A stretch of 33,911 bases of DNA, taken from positions 1-33,911 of the forward strand of contig JAJDEQ010000118.1 in NCBI GenBank assembly GCA_029259695.1, written 5' to 3'. This stretch comes from Planctomycetota bacterium. Its GTDB lineage: Bacteria > Planctomycetota > B15-G4. The notes beneath the pieces were generated by a model. That model worked only from the letters and a program-made list of their open reading frames with translations. It had not been told where the DNA came from and did not search any database. Within the stretch, counting starts at the first letter, position 1. Every line of letters starts with the position of its first letter. Of this stretch, positions 1 through 8,026 are shown piece after piece. The translations under genes and the position numbers were made by a program.

Positions 1-240
1 GCCGGCCTTGGGCGGGAACACGCTCGCGTCTTCCACCGGCGGCTCGCTCGTCTCGATCGCACCCACGCGGAAGCAGATGCCCTCCACCTCCACCTTGGCC
101 GAGTTCGTCCCGCCTCCTCCGCCGCCGCCACCACCACCGCCTCCGCCACCACCACCGCAACCGGTGGTCAGCAAGGCGGCCAGCAGGGCCGTGCTAAGGG
201 GGGGCAACGAGAGCCGGCTCCGCACGGAGTGCGTGCGCAC
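1..240 (-). CDS. Poly-glycine lipoprotein, N-terminal part (gene runs off the left edge)
   Basis: The minus strand is open from a GTG at 240 to the window edge (80 codons, incomplete). The N-terminus has a basic stretch (RTHSVRSR), a hydrophobic segment (LSTALLAALL) and a lipobox-like LTTGC with the cysteine at residue 28. This predicts a lipid-anchored exported protein. Sixteen glycines follow the cysteine directly, then TNSAKVEVEGICFRVGAIE, which looks like the start of a folded domain that I do not recognise. A second GTG at 225 would leave a shorter, still plausible signal peptide. Poly-glycine directly after a lipobox cysteine is seen in other lipoproteins and probably acts as a flexible tether; that is family knowledge, not proof. 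The complementary strand reads as poly-proline, which I take to be the shadow. It is divergent from the peptidase gene at 538. Confidence 0.72.
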   Translation of the reverse strand, partial: MRTHSVRSRLSLPPLSTALLAALLTTGCGGGGGGGGGGGGGGGGTNSAKVEVEGICFRVGAIETSEPPVEDASVFPPKAG

Positions 241-337
241 GAAGGGACGGACGCGTCGGGACGCGTGGGTGGACCATGAGTGCATGCGATCGCCCTCCGG
301 GGAATGACGCGGCCGCAGTTCGGGGGGGCGGCGCACG

Positions 338-377
338 ACTTCCCGCGTCGTAGAAGACGCGGATCCCGCGGGGAAGT
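338..377. promoter_or_regulatory. Nested inverted repeats in the 241-537 intergenic region
   Basis: The 297-base gap between two divergent genes holds no convincing gene. It contains a perfect 7-bp inverted repeat, CCGCGTC at 343-349 and GACGCGG at 356-362, with the 6-base loop GTAGAA. An outer pair, ACTTCCCGCG (338-347) with CGCGGGGAAGT (367-377), is complementary apart from one extra G. The two share bases, so the region could form alternative hairpins. It may be an operator or a structured leader for the lipoprotein gene on the minus strand; nothing more can be said from sequence alone. Confidence 0.3.
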
Positions 378-479
378 GACATGGCATCGTACCGCGCCCG
401 TGTTGATTTCACCGGATCGGCCGGCGGCCGGAGCCTTCGACGCGTCGGCGCGATCGAGCGCTGCGCTGCCGTGGCTGGC

Positions 480-485
480 TAGAAT
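480..485 (+). promoter_or_regulatory. -10-like box TAGAAT upstream of the M1 peptidase fusion gene
   Basis: TAGAAT matches the sigma-70 -10 consensus at five of six positions and sits in the context GCTAGAATGCGC. Almost the same context occurs before the genes at 21212, 9211 (minus) and 27578. No clear -35 hexamer is visible about 17 bases upstream. It would place a transcript start near 492 and a leader of about 45 bases before the ATG at 538. Confidence 0.45.
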
Positions 486-537
486 GCGCTCTCACGGCGC
501 AAGCGCGCCCCGACGAGCTGCTTTCCGGAACCGCTCC

Positions 538-3102
538 ATGTCCCCCTCATCCAACGACCGGGTGTCGCCCTCCCGGGTGACGCGGTTCGGCCGGCTGGCA
601 TGCTGCGCCCTCTTGTGGCTGCTGGTGCCCCCGGTCGCGACCCAGGAGCGACCCAATCCCTCGGGCGGCGTCCTGACGCCGGAACGGGCGGCCTACGACG
701 TCACGGCCTACGACCTCTCGCTCGCGGTGGACCCGGACTCACGGCGCATCGACGGGACGCTCGAGATGACCGCGCGACTCGTGGGGGCCGCCGAGGAGCT
801 GCGCCTCGATCTCGACGGCCGCTTGCGCGTGGATGCGGTCCGCTTCGACGGCCGTGACGTGCTGTTCTCACACGGTGACGGGCGCATCATGATCCCGGTG
901 CCCGCCGCTGCTCAGCAGGGCAGCGAGTTCACCCTCGAGGTGGATTACGGCGGCGCACCTCGGGTCGCGCCGCGTCCGCCCTGGGACGGTGGCTTCACGT
1001 GGGCCAGGACGGCCGACGGCAGCCCGTGGATCGCCACGAGTTGCCAGGGAGAAGGAGCCGACCTTTGGTGGCCGTGCAAGGACCACCCGTCCGACAAGCC
1101 CGAACGCTTCGACCTGCGCATTCGCGTGCCCACCGGCCTGATCGTGGCCAGCAACGGCCGCATGCTCTCCGAGACCGGGCACGACGACGGCACGACCACC
1201 TTCCACTGGCATCTCGACTCGCCCGTCAGCAACTACGCCGTCGCCCTCAACATCGCACCGTACGAGGTGCTGAGCACCGACTACACGAGCGTCACGGGCG
1301 AGGACATGCCGTTCCTGTTCTGGGTCCTGCCCGAGAACGCGGAGCAGGGCCGGGGCATCCTGCCCGAGTTCGCCGACCACATGCGCTTCTACGAGGAACT
1401 GCTGGGGCCGTATCCGTTCCGCAGCGAGAAGTACGGCGTGGTGGAGACGCCGCACCTCGGCATGGAACACCAGACGATCATCGCCTACGGCAACCGCTAC
1501 CGCCGCACGGGCTTCGACTACGACTGGCTGCACCACCACGAGCTGGCCCACGAATGGTGGGGCAACCTCGTCACCTGCCGCGACTGGAAGGACATGTGGC
1601 TGCACGAGGGTTTCGGCACCTACATGCAGGCGCTGTATCTCGAATCACGCTTCGGGCCGGAGGCGTACGCCAAGGAGATGGGCGACAAGCGCGCGTCGCT
1701 CAACAATCGGCGCGCGGTGGCCCAGCGACGCACACGCGACAGCAAGCAGGTCTACTTCTTCTCCGACGGCCAGTTCGACAACGACATCTACATGAAGGGC
1801 AGTTGGGTGCTGCACAGCCTGCGCTGGCTGCTCGGCGACGAGGTGTTCTTCGAGGGCCTGCGCCGCTTCGCGTACCCGACCGAGGCGCACGCGAATGCGA
1901 CCGACGGTTCGCAGGTGCGCCTGGTCGACACCGAGGACTGCCGCGCGATCTTCGAGCAGGTCTCGGGCCGCGACCTGGGCTGGTTCTTCGACGTCTACGT
2001 GCGCCAGCCGCACCTGCCGCGGCTCGAGCATCATGTGAACAACGAGGCGCAACTCACGTTGCAATGGGAGACGGTTCTCGGCGAACCCTTCCCCATGCCC
2101 GTGCCGGTGCGGATCGGGGGGAGTGGGGCGGAGAGAGAGATCGTGCGGGTCGAGATGCCCGGCGGCCGCGCGGTCATCGGTCCGGTCTGGGAAGGTCGTG
2201 CACCGGTCCTCGACAAGCCGGAGATCGATCCTGAGCGCCGGCTGCTGCGCTGGGAGTACGAGTTCGACAACGTGCTCCTGCCGAACGGATTGAAACGTGT
2301 CCTGCTCGTCGGGATCGATGGGTGTCGTCCCGACGCCTTGATGGCCGCCGACACGCCCGTGCTCGACCGACTCATGGCGAACGGCGCGGCGAGCCTCGTG
2401 GCACAGACCTGCGCCGAGACGTCGAGTGGGCCGAGCTGGTCGAGCTTGCTCACGGCGAGTTGGCCGGACAAGCACGGCGTGCTGGACAACGACTTCGCCG
2501 GCGCCCGCCTGGATCGCCATCCCCCGGTGTTCGAGCGCGCCAAGTCGGTACGCGCCGAGCTGGCCACGGCGTCCCTGGTGCACTGGGCGCCGATCCACGA
2601 GCACCTGGCCGAGGGATCGGATCTGTCGCTGTCGCTGGACTCGGACGCCGCCGTGGCCCAACGTGCCGTCGAGCTGCTTTCGGACGGTGATCCCGACCTC
2701 TTGTTCCTGCACTTCGACGAGGTGGACGGCGCCGGTCATGCCAGTGGCTACGGGCCGGACGTTCCGGAGTACGTCGCCGCGATCGAACAGGTCGATGCGC
2801 TGCTCGGGCAGGTCGTCGCGGCCCTCGATGAGCGCGCCGCGGCACACCTGTGGGGCGACCCCGAGGAGGACTGGCTGATCCTCGTCACCACCGATCACGG
2901 CGGCACCGACACGGGGCACGGTGAGGACATCCCCGAGCACCGCACGATCTTCGTCATCGTCAGCGGCGACTCGGCCGCGCGCGGCGAGATCGTGCCGCCG
3001 CCGACGATCGTCGACGTGGGCGCCACGATCCTGGGACATCTCGGCATCGAACCGATGGATAGCTGGGAGCTGGACGGCCGACCGATCGGCCTGGAGCGCT
3101 AG
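538..3102 (+). CDS. Secreted M1-family zinc aminopeptidase fused to a type I phosphodiesterase domain
   Basis: An 854-residue protein with two enzyme domains in one uninterrupted frame. The ATG at 538 gives a signal peptide (hydrophobic LACCALLWLLVPPVA), so the protein is exported. Residues about 45-560 are a gluzincin aminopeptidase: GMEHQ at 308-312 (counterpart of the GAMEN exopeptidase motif), zinc motif HELAHE at 334-339, third zinc ligand E357 in the usual HExxH-18-E spacing, and the probable transition-state tyrosine Y418 in NDIYMKG. After a short linker, residues about 585-850 form an alkaline-phosphatase-superfamily phosphodiesterase/nucleotide pyrophosphatase domain: GIDGCRPD at 592-599 (metal Asp594), GPSWSSLLTASWPDKHGV around the expected nucleophile, DEVDGAGH and TTDHGGTDTGHG as the remaining metal ligands. 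Both active sites look intact. The open frame extends upstream to 280, but that part lacks any signal-peptide or family character. It converges on the sulfatase gene with 49 bases between. Confidence 0.93.
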   Translation: MSPSSNDRVSPSRVTRFGRLACCALLWLLVPPVATQERPNPSGGVLTPERAAYDVTAYDLSLAVDPDSRRIDGTLEMTARLVGAAEELRLDLDGRLRVDAVRFDGRDVLFSHGDGRIMIPVPAAAQQGSEFTLEVDYGGAPRVAPRPPWDGGFTWARTADGSPWIATSCQGEGADLWWPCKDHPSDKPERFDLRIRVPTGLIVASNGRMLSETGHDDGTTTFHWHLDSPVSNYAVALNIAPYEVLSTDYTSVTGEDMPFLFWVLPENAEQGRGILPEFADHMRFYEELLGPYPFRSEKYGVVETPHLGMEHQTIIAYGNRYRRTGFDYDWLHHHELAHEWWGNLVTCRDWKDMWLHEGFGTYMQALYLESRFGPEAYAKEMGDKRASLNNRRAVAQRRTRDSKQVYFFSDGQFDNDIYMKGSWVLHSLRWLLGDEVFFEGLRRFAYPTEAHANATDGSQVRLVDTEDCRAIFEQVSGRDLGWFFDVYVRQPHLPRLEHHVNNEAQLTLQWETVLGEPFPMPVPVRIGGSGAEREIVRVEMPGGRAVIGPVWEGRAPVLDKPEIDPERRLLRWEYEFDNVLLPNGLKRVLLVGIDGCRPDALMAADTPVLDRLMANGAASLVAQTCAETSSGPSWSSLLTASWPDKHGVLDNDFAGARLDRHPPVFERAKSVRAELATASLVHWAPIHEHLAEGSDLSLSLDSDAAVAQRAVELLSDGDPDLLFLHFDEVDGAGHASGYGPDVPEYVAAIEQVDALLGQVVAALDERAAAHLWGDPEEDWLILVTTDHGGTDTGHGEDIPEHRTIFVIVSGDSAARGEIVPPPTIVDVGATILGHLGIEPMDSWELDGRPIGLER

Positions 3103-3117
3103 CCTGGACTTCTCACC
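3099..3117. repeat. 19-bp dispersed repeat, copy 1
   Basis: CTAGCCTGGACTTCTCACC occurs here, starting on the stop codon of the peptidase fusion gene, and again without mismatch at 8710-8728. Bases beyond the 19-mer differ. The function is unknown. It could be a remnant of a mobile element end or a conserved regulatory sequence, but no transposase is nearby. Confidence 0.55.
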
Positions 3118-3151
3118 AGGTTCGTCGTGCGGCGATCGGCGCCGCGCCGAG

Positions 3152-4678
3152 TCAACGCGCGCCGGGCGCGACCTCATCAGGCCAGGGCACGGGCCGTCCG
3201 GTGTCCGCATCGAGAGACATCTGCGCATCGCGCCGGCGCAGTTCGCTGCCGAGCAGGGCCGCGAGCCGGTCGACGATCCGGGGTCGGTCGTCGGCGCGAT
3301 CCGTCGTCTCACCCAGGTCGACGGCCAGGTCGTACAGCTCGAAGGTCCGTTCGCGGTGGCGGTAGACGAGCTTCCAGTCGCCGCTTCGCACCGAGCTGAA
3401 GGGCCAGATCCCGGGGCCGGTGAGACCCCAGAAGTGCGGCTGGTGCCAGACCAGGGCGCGCTCGGCGAGGGCGGCGCCGGCAGGCCGGCCCCCGAGCAGC
3501 GGGCGCAGATCGACCCCGTCGAGTGCGGCGGCGTGGGTGCGGGGCACGGGCACCTCGGCCAGGGCGAGCAGCGTGGGGAACAAGTCGTGCGTCACGATCG
3601 GTGTCGCGCAGCGAGCTCCGCGCGACGTGACCTGGGGGACGGCGATGACCGTCGGCACGCGCACGCCACCTTCGTAGACCGATCCCTTGCCGCTGCGCAG
3701 CGGGGCGTTGTGGGTGTGGGGTGTTCCACCGCGAGCGTGCGCCGAGAGGCCCCCGTTGTCGGACGTGAACACGATCACCGTGTCGTCGCTGAGCCCGAGT
3801 TCGTCGAGCGTGCCGAGCAGCGCGCCGAGCGCCGCGTCGACCGTCTCGATCATCGTGGCGTAGGCGGCCTCCGGTGCGGGCAGGTCCGCGTAGCGTTCGT
3901 CGAGGTAGCGCCCGTTGGCCATGATCGGCGTGTGCACGGCGTAGGGCGCGAAGTGCAGGAAGAACGGGGTCTCGTCCTGCACGGCGGCGCGTACCGCGGC
4001 GATCGCTTCGGTGGTCAGCACCTCGGTCAGGTACAGCTCGCGCCCGTGGTACGCCTCGAGCCCGGGGACGTCCCACACGCTGCCGGTTGAGAAGCCGTCG
4101 GTGCCCAGGTAGCTGGCGGGTGCGCCGGCGCCGTGTCCGGCGATGTTCACGTCGAAGCCCAGTTGCGTCGGGTCGGCGCCGGGCGTCCCGACGGCGCCGA
4201 GGTGGGCCTTGCCCGCGTGGATCGTGCGATAGCCTGCGTCCCCCAGCAGCTGCGGCAAGGTCACGTCATCGGGTTGCAGGGCGTTGACGTCCCACGCCGG
4301 CGGTCGCAATCCGGCATAGGGCGCCGAGGTGTCGGTGTCTGCGTGCAGGGTCCAGTAGGTGATGTGCGTGCGCGCCGGACTGCGCCCGGTCATCAGGCTC
4401 GTGCGCGTCGGTGTGCAGACGGGCGCTGACGCGTAGGCCTGGGTGAAGGCGACGCCTCGTTCAGCGAGTTGCAGCAGGTGCGGAGTGCGGTAGCGCCGGT
4501 TGAACGCCGTTGCGTCGGTGTGCAGGGGCAGGGCGACGTCCTGCCAGCCGAGGTCGTCGACGAGGAACACGATGATGTTCGGTCGCATCGGCCCGGGCGG
4601 GTCGGCGGCCACGGCCGTGCAGGCCCCGAGCAGCAGGACCAGCACGGTGAGGACCCGGAGCGAGTGGGCGCTCTGCAT
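3152..4678 (-). CDS. Sulfatase lipoprotein (type I, formylglycine-dependent)
   Basis: A 508-residue sulfatase that would hydrolyse sulfate esters, probably on polysaccharides, outside the cytoplasm. The N-terminus is a lipoprotein signal: hydrophobic VLTVLVLLL and lipobox LGAC with Cys20. The sulfatase signature CTPTR at 88-92 supplies Cys88, the residue converted to formylglycine by a maturase that is not in this window. Other expected active-site residues are visible: Asp41-Asp42 in LVDDLGW, Lys156 and His158 in GKAHLG, His248, and Asp306-Asn307 in FTSDNGG. The length is normal for S1-family sulfatases. The ATG lies 3 bases after the stop codon of the upstream HExxH protein gene, so the two are very likely co-transcribed and translationally coupled. 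The exact substrate cannot be read from the sequence. Confidence 0.95.
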   Translation of the reverse strand: MQSAHSLRVLTVLVLLLGACTAVAADPPGPMRPNIIVFLVDDLGWQDVALPLHTDATAFNRRYRTPHLLQLAERGVAFTQAYASAPVCTPTRTSLMTGRSPARTHITYWTLHADTDTSAPYAGLRPPAWDVNALQPDDVTLPQLLGDAGYRTIHAGKAHLGAVGTPGADPTQLGFDVNIAGHGAGAPASYLGTDGFSTGSVWDVPGLEAYHGRELYLTEVLTTEAIAAVRAAVQDETPFFLHFAPYAVHTPIMANGRYLDERYADLPAPEAAYATMIETVDAALGALLGTLDELGLSDDTVIVFTSDNGGLSAHARGGTPHTHNAPLRSGKGSVYEGGVRVPTVIAVPQVTSRGARCATPIVTHDLFPTLLALAEVPVPRTHAAALDGVDLRPLLGGRPAGAALAERALVWHQPHFWGLTGPGIWPFSSVRSGDWKLVYRHRERTFELYDLAVDLGETTDRADDRPRIVDRLAALLGSELRRRDAQMSLDADTGRPVPWPDEVAPGAR

Positions 4679-4681
4679 GGC

Positions 4682-6436
4682 TCAGAACAACTCGTACTCG
4701 AAAGGGCTCTCCTCGGCCGTTTCGTCCGGCGGCGGACGCGCTCCGGCGGGCCCGAAATGCACGCCGCGCAGCGCGGCCTCGACGATCGCGCCGGTGCTGT
4801 CCGCCCGGGAGGCCTGCACGGTGCCCGTGACGTAGACCGCTTCGCCGTCGGCCAGGAACATGAGCGTGATGAAGGCCAGGTCGTTGCCCATGACCTGAGC
4901 GCGGGAGCGAGCCAGCGCCAGTTCGCGTCCATCGATCTCCAGCGTGGAGATCTCGTCGAGCTCGAACGCGGCCAGCGCTTGCATCTGCTGCTTGAAGCCG
5001 GCGATCAGCTTCTCGGTGGTGCGGGGCCCGACCCATGTCTCGGCGGTCACGTTCAGGTTGTCGGCGAAGCCCTTGCCCAGCTGCATGAGCATGGTGACGC
5101 CCCGCATCTCGACCGGTCGGAAGCCGTCGGGGACGGGGATGTGCAGCTCGTACTCCGGATGCACCCAGGAGTCGTGGGCCACCCACGGCGTGACGTCCTG
5201 CTGGGCTTGCAGGGCCTGCTCGGCGGCGGCTGTGCTCTGGGCGTCGCGCTCGTCGGGGAGCACCGCGACGGCCTGTTTCGTGAGTCGGTGCAGCCAGGTC
5301 GTCTCGGCATCGAGATCGTCGCCCGCCCAGACCCAGTCGAGGCTCGCGCCGCGGCGGTAGGTGGTGCCCCGGGCGAGTTCATCGAGCATGGCCTGGGCCT
5401 GCTGGGCGTCCTCGCGCCGATCCCAGACGCTGCGCCAGACGAGCAGCGTCAGGTCGCCGTCGTCGCGATAGAGGTGCAGCGCGTCGCCGTCCCAACCGAG
5501 GGCGGCCTGGCGTACCGGCTGCACCTCGCCGCCGAGTTGCGTGAGCCAGGCGATCAAGCCCAACTCGCCGAGGGTGTCGGAGTGGACGTGGGCGGGCGCG
5601 TCGTCGACCTGCCAGACGGGTGCAGGGATCTGCCTGGGGAGATCGAGGCCGAGCTTCTCGGGGTGGATGATCTGTTCGGTGGAGCTGGGCGGGGCGGCGA
5701 ACAGCGCATCGACGGATGCCCAACCGCCGCTGCGGTAGCGGGTGAGCGCGAGGCGCCGGCCGGCGGTGTAGGGCAGGGCGCCGCTGTCGCCGAGCAGCAT
5801 GTGGATCACGTCGTTGCCGCTCGTCTCCGGGGAGATCGAGGCGAGATCACTCTCGCGCCGGGAGGCGGACACGGCCAGGGCGATCAGTTCCGCCTCGCCC
5901 TCGAGCAGGCACTGGGCGATGCGTGCGCCCTCGCTCGTGGCGGCCATGCCGTCGACGAACGCGGCGAGGTCGAGCCGTTCGTCGCGCCATGCATGAGCGA
6001 GCTCGTGGGCCAGCAGGTAGTCCGGGTCGGAGAGTTCGTTGAACTCGTTCGTCGTGAAGACGAGGGCGCGTCGATCTGCCTGGTAGTAGGCGGGCATCGT
6101 CGCCAGCAGTCGCTGCACTTCGGCCTGCATCAGCTCGGCACCCCTGTCGTCCGGGAGTTCGTCTCCGAACGAGGCGGCGAACAGGGTTCCGAACAGGTCG
6201 AAGTGGTGATCGTCGAAGAACATCGCCTGCTGGCGCACGACATCTTCGCGGCAGTCGGCCGTGTCTCGAGCCTCGATGGTGATCGTATCCACGTCGATCT
6301 CGAACCCGAGTGCTGCGAGCTCGTCGAGCATCGCGGCGGCGCGCTCGGCGAGGGGTTGCTCGGTGTCACGCGGCAGGTCGTCGGGCGACTGGAGCAGCGG
6401 GAGGCAGACCAGCATCGCGATCAGGTGGGTGGGCAT
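4682..6436 (-). CDS. Secreted HExxH metallopeptidase-like protein of unknown family
   Basis: A 584-residue protein beginning at the ATG at 6436, with a short hydrophobic N-terminus (LIAMLVCLPLL) suggesting export. Residues 144-148 are HELAH, inside the typical zincin context YLLAHELAHAW. EGEAE follows at 179-183 and could supply the third, glutamate ligand of a gluzincin. The N-terminal half is therefore a probable zinc peptidase. The C-terminal half (about 250-584) shows no motif I recognise. I cannot assign a named family, and the substrate is unknown. The stop codon lies 3 bases before the sulfatase start, so the two form an operon. The start is supported by a TAGGGT box 7 bases upstream and the lack of a Shine-Dalgarno sequence. 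The open frame continues upstream to 6754, but through the divergent gene's territory, so the longer form is unlikely. Confidence 0.88.
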   Translation of the reverse strand: MPTHLIAMLVCLPLLQSPDDLPRDTEQPLAERAAAMLDELAALGFEIDVDTITIEARDTADCREDVVRQQAMFFDDHHFDLFGTLFAASFGDELPDDRGAELMQAEVQRLLATMPAYYQADRRALVFTTNEFNELSDPDYLLAHELAHAWRDERLDLAAFVDGMAATSEGARIAQCLLEGEAELIALAVSASRRESDLASISPETSGNDVIHMLLGDSGALPYTAGRRLALTRYRSGGWASVDALFAAPPSSTEQIIHPEKLGLDLPRQIPAPVWQVDDAPAHVHSDTLGELGLIAWLTQLGGEVQPVRQAALGWDGDALHLYRDDGDLTLLVWRSVWDRREDAQQAQAMLDELARGTTYRRGASLDWVWAGDDLDAETTWLHRLTKQAVAVLPDERDAQSTAAAEQALQAQQDVTPWVAHDSWVHPEYELHIPVPDGFRPVEMRGVTMLMQLGKGFADNLNVTAETWVGPRTTEKLIAGFKQQMQALAAFELDEISTLEIDGRELALARSRAQVMGNDLAFITLMFLADGEAVYVTGTVQASRADSTGAIVEAALRGVHFGPAGARPPPDETAEESPFEYELF

Positions 6437-6443
6437 GGGTGCG

Positions 6444-6449
6444 ACCCTA
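6444..6449 (-). promoter_or_regulatory. -10-like box TAGGGT, 7 bases before the HExxH gene start
   Basis: On the minus strand the context is GGCTAGGGTCGC. The start codon follows 7 bases after the hexamer, which would place transcription initiation at or next to the ATG (leaderless mRNA). No Shine-Dalgarno sequence precedes this start. Confidence 0.4.
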
Positions 6450-6596
6450 GCCGACCCGTGGGACACCCGTCCAAGGGCCGCTGGTCCGGCGACGCCGCAC
6501 GCACTGCGGCAGGAGGCTGCCGGAAGGCTCGCGTCCACGACTGGCGACGGGCGCTGGAAGCCCGGCTGGCCCGTGTTGTGCACGACCTGCGCTTGA

Positions 6597-6602
6597 TATC
6601 CT
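6597..6602 (+). promoter_or_regulatory. -10-like box TATCCT, 7 bases before the kinase-like gene start
   Basis: TATCCT lies in GATATCCTTGATCGC directly before the ATG at 6610, with 7 bases between and no Shine-Dalgarno sequence. The spacing is the same as at 6444, 18888 and 33035 and suggests a leaderless transcript for the 6610 gene. Confidence 0.4.
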
Positions 6603-6609
6603 TGATCGC

Positions 6610-7392
6610 ATGGGTGTGGGCACCGGTGCAGCGCGAATCGTTGGCGAGGGGGACGTGGACCGTCGAGCACGTGCAGGGCCCCGCGACCTGCCTGCCCCGT
6701 GGGGCGCGATTGCCTGGGAGCCGCTCGCCATTCGCCGCAACCGTTCCAAGGCACAGCTCTACTTCGGGGGCTGGAACGGGCGGCGCGTGGTGCTCAAGGA
6801 CTTCGGCCGCCCGCTGCAAATGCCCGTCATGGGCGGCTTCGCCCGCTGGACGCTCGGCAACGAGGCGGCTGCGTTGCGCGGTCTCGATGGGGTGCCCGGC
6901 GTGCCGCGACTGCTCGCGCGCTCGGAAAGCGTGCTGGTGATGGAGTGGGTCCCCGGCGTGCCGCTGTCCGGCTTCCCGCCCCGCGGCGTCCCCGCCGTGA
7001 CGTTCGACCGGCTCGAGGCATTGCTGGCCAGGATCCACGCCGCCGGTTGGGCCGTGGGTGACCTGCACCGCAGCAACGTCCTGGTCAGCGATGACGCCGT
7101 GCACCTGGTCGACTTCGCGCTGGCCACCGCTCACAGCACGCTCAGGGGGCGGGCCATGGCCGCCCACGTCCAGCGTCTCGATCGCAGCGCCGTGGCCAAG
7201 TTGCGTCGGCGCGCCGGTTTCCCCCTGACCGCGGAGGACGAGGCGCTCCTCGCCCGACAGCCTGCGTGGCTGCGCTCATGGCGCCGCCTCAAGCGGGCGC
7301 GACACCAGAAGCGGCGCAGTCGCGACGCCGCGCGCCGCGCGAGGTCGTCCGACGGCTCGCAGTCCACCGAAGCAGGAGATCAGCATGAGTGA
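6610..7392 (+). CDS. Small atypical protein/sugar kinase (RIO/Kdo-kinase-like fold)
   Basis: A 260-residue protein with the core of a eukaryote-like kinase fold in compact form. Visible residues are the ATP-anchoring lysine K63 (VVLKDF), the helix-C glutamate E85 (GNEAAAL), the hinge MEWVPG at 111-116, the catalytic loop GDLHRSN with D151 and N156, and the metal-binding D168 in VDFA, where the usual DFG glycine is alanine. The short length and GDLHxxN loop resemble the lipopolysaccharide-core (Kdo/WaaP) and RIO-type kinases rather than classical Ser/Thr kinases. The substrate is therefore probably a sugar, lipid or small molecule, by inference. The C-terminus is a basic tail rich in Arg and Lys. 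The last 8 bases overlap the next gene, so the two are coupled. The first 30 residues show no domain; the true start could be later. Confidence 0.82.
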   Translation: MGVGTGAARIVGEGDVDRRARAGPRDLPAPWGAIAWEPLAIRRNRSKAQLYFGGWNGRRVVLKDFGRPLQMPVMGGFARWTLGNEAAALRGLDGVPGVPRLLARSESVLVMEWVPGVPLSGFPPRGVPAVTFDRLEALLARIHAAGWAVGDLHRSNVLVSDDAVHLVDFALATAHSTLRGRAMAAHVQRLDRSAVAKLRRRAGFPLTAEDEALLARQPAWLRSWRRLKRARHQKRRSRDAARRARSSDGSQSTEAGDQHE

Positions 7393-8026
7393 AGGCACCG
7401 GACTGGCACGGCGGGTCAACCTGCTCCACACCCTGCGTTCGCACGGCGTCCTGGGGACGCTGCGCGTCCTCGCGGTGTTCGCCTTCGTCGTCGCTCTCGT
7501 GAGCTTCTCCCGGCCCACGTGGCTCTCGCTCGCGATCGGGCTGCCGGTCGTGGCGATCGGGCTCTGGTGGCGCGTCTGGTCCGCCGGCCACTTGATCAAG
7601 ACCAAGGAACTCGCGGTGAGCGGCCCGTATCGCTACGTGCAGAACCCGCTGTACTTCGGTCGGCTGGGGATGCTCACCGGCCTGTGCGTGGCGGCCACGC
7701 TGCCGGTCACCTGGGGCGGGCGACTGGTGTTGGTCAACCTCGTCGCCCTGCTGGTCATGTGGATCGTGTTCTTCGGGTACTACATCCCGCGCAAGAAGCG
7801 CGTGGAGGGGAGCCGGCTGGCCAAGTACCACGGCGAGAGCTACACGACCTGGGCCGCCAACGTGCCGGTGGTGATCCCGCGCCTGACCCCCTACGGCGTC
7901 AACGAACGGCGTTGGGATCGGGAGCGCTTCCACGAGTTGCGTGAGATCTACGTGGTGGTGGTGGCGAGCGTCGCGTGCCTCGCGCTCGTGGCCCGCGTCC
8001 TCGGCTGGTGGCCGCCCCTGGGTTGA
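7385..8026 (+). CDS. Isoprenylcysteine carboxyl methyltransferase-like membrane protein
   Basis: A 213-residue integral membrane protein of the ICMT/phospholipid-methyltransferase family. Hydrophobic segments lie at about 24-42, 46-65, 114-134 and 187-208. The family signature GPYRYVQNPLY is at 80-90, followed by the C-terminal cofactor-binding pattern ExxxLxxYHGxxYxxW (about 141-156) and NVPVVIPRL. Bacterial members methylate small lipophilic or isoprenoid substrates using S-adenosylmethionine; the substrate here is unknown. The start ATG overlaps the kinase gene by 8 bases and has a good Shine-Dalgarno sequence (GCAGGAGATCAGC). The strict coupling suggests kinase and methyltransferase act on the same envelope molecule. 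The stop codon lies inside a short tandem repeat. Confidence 0.88.
   Translation: MSEGTGLARRVNLLHTLRSHGVLGTLRVLAVFAFVVALVSFSRPTWLSLAIGLPVVAIGLWWRVWSAGHLIKTKELAVSGPYRYVQNPLYFGRLGMLTGLCVAATLPVTWGGRLVLVNLVALLVMWIVFFGYYIPRKKRVEGSRLAKYHGESYTTWAANVPVVIPRLTPYGVNERRWDRERFHELREIYVVVVASVACLALVARVLGWWPPLG

Noticed and set aside
8..307. Plus-strand frame encoding a run of sixteen prolines
   Set aside because: The opposite strand reads as a lipoprotein with a proper signal and lipobox cysteine followed by poly-glycine, a far better gene; the poly-proline frame lacks any start context or domain.
4469..6940. Long plus-strand open frame (823 codons) opposite the HExxH and sulfatase genes
   Set aside because: It spans two genes with strong motifs on the minus strand, is rich in Gly/Val/His of the kind produced by antisense reading of GC-rich codons, and shows no domain.
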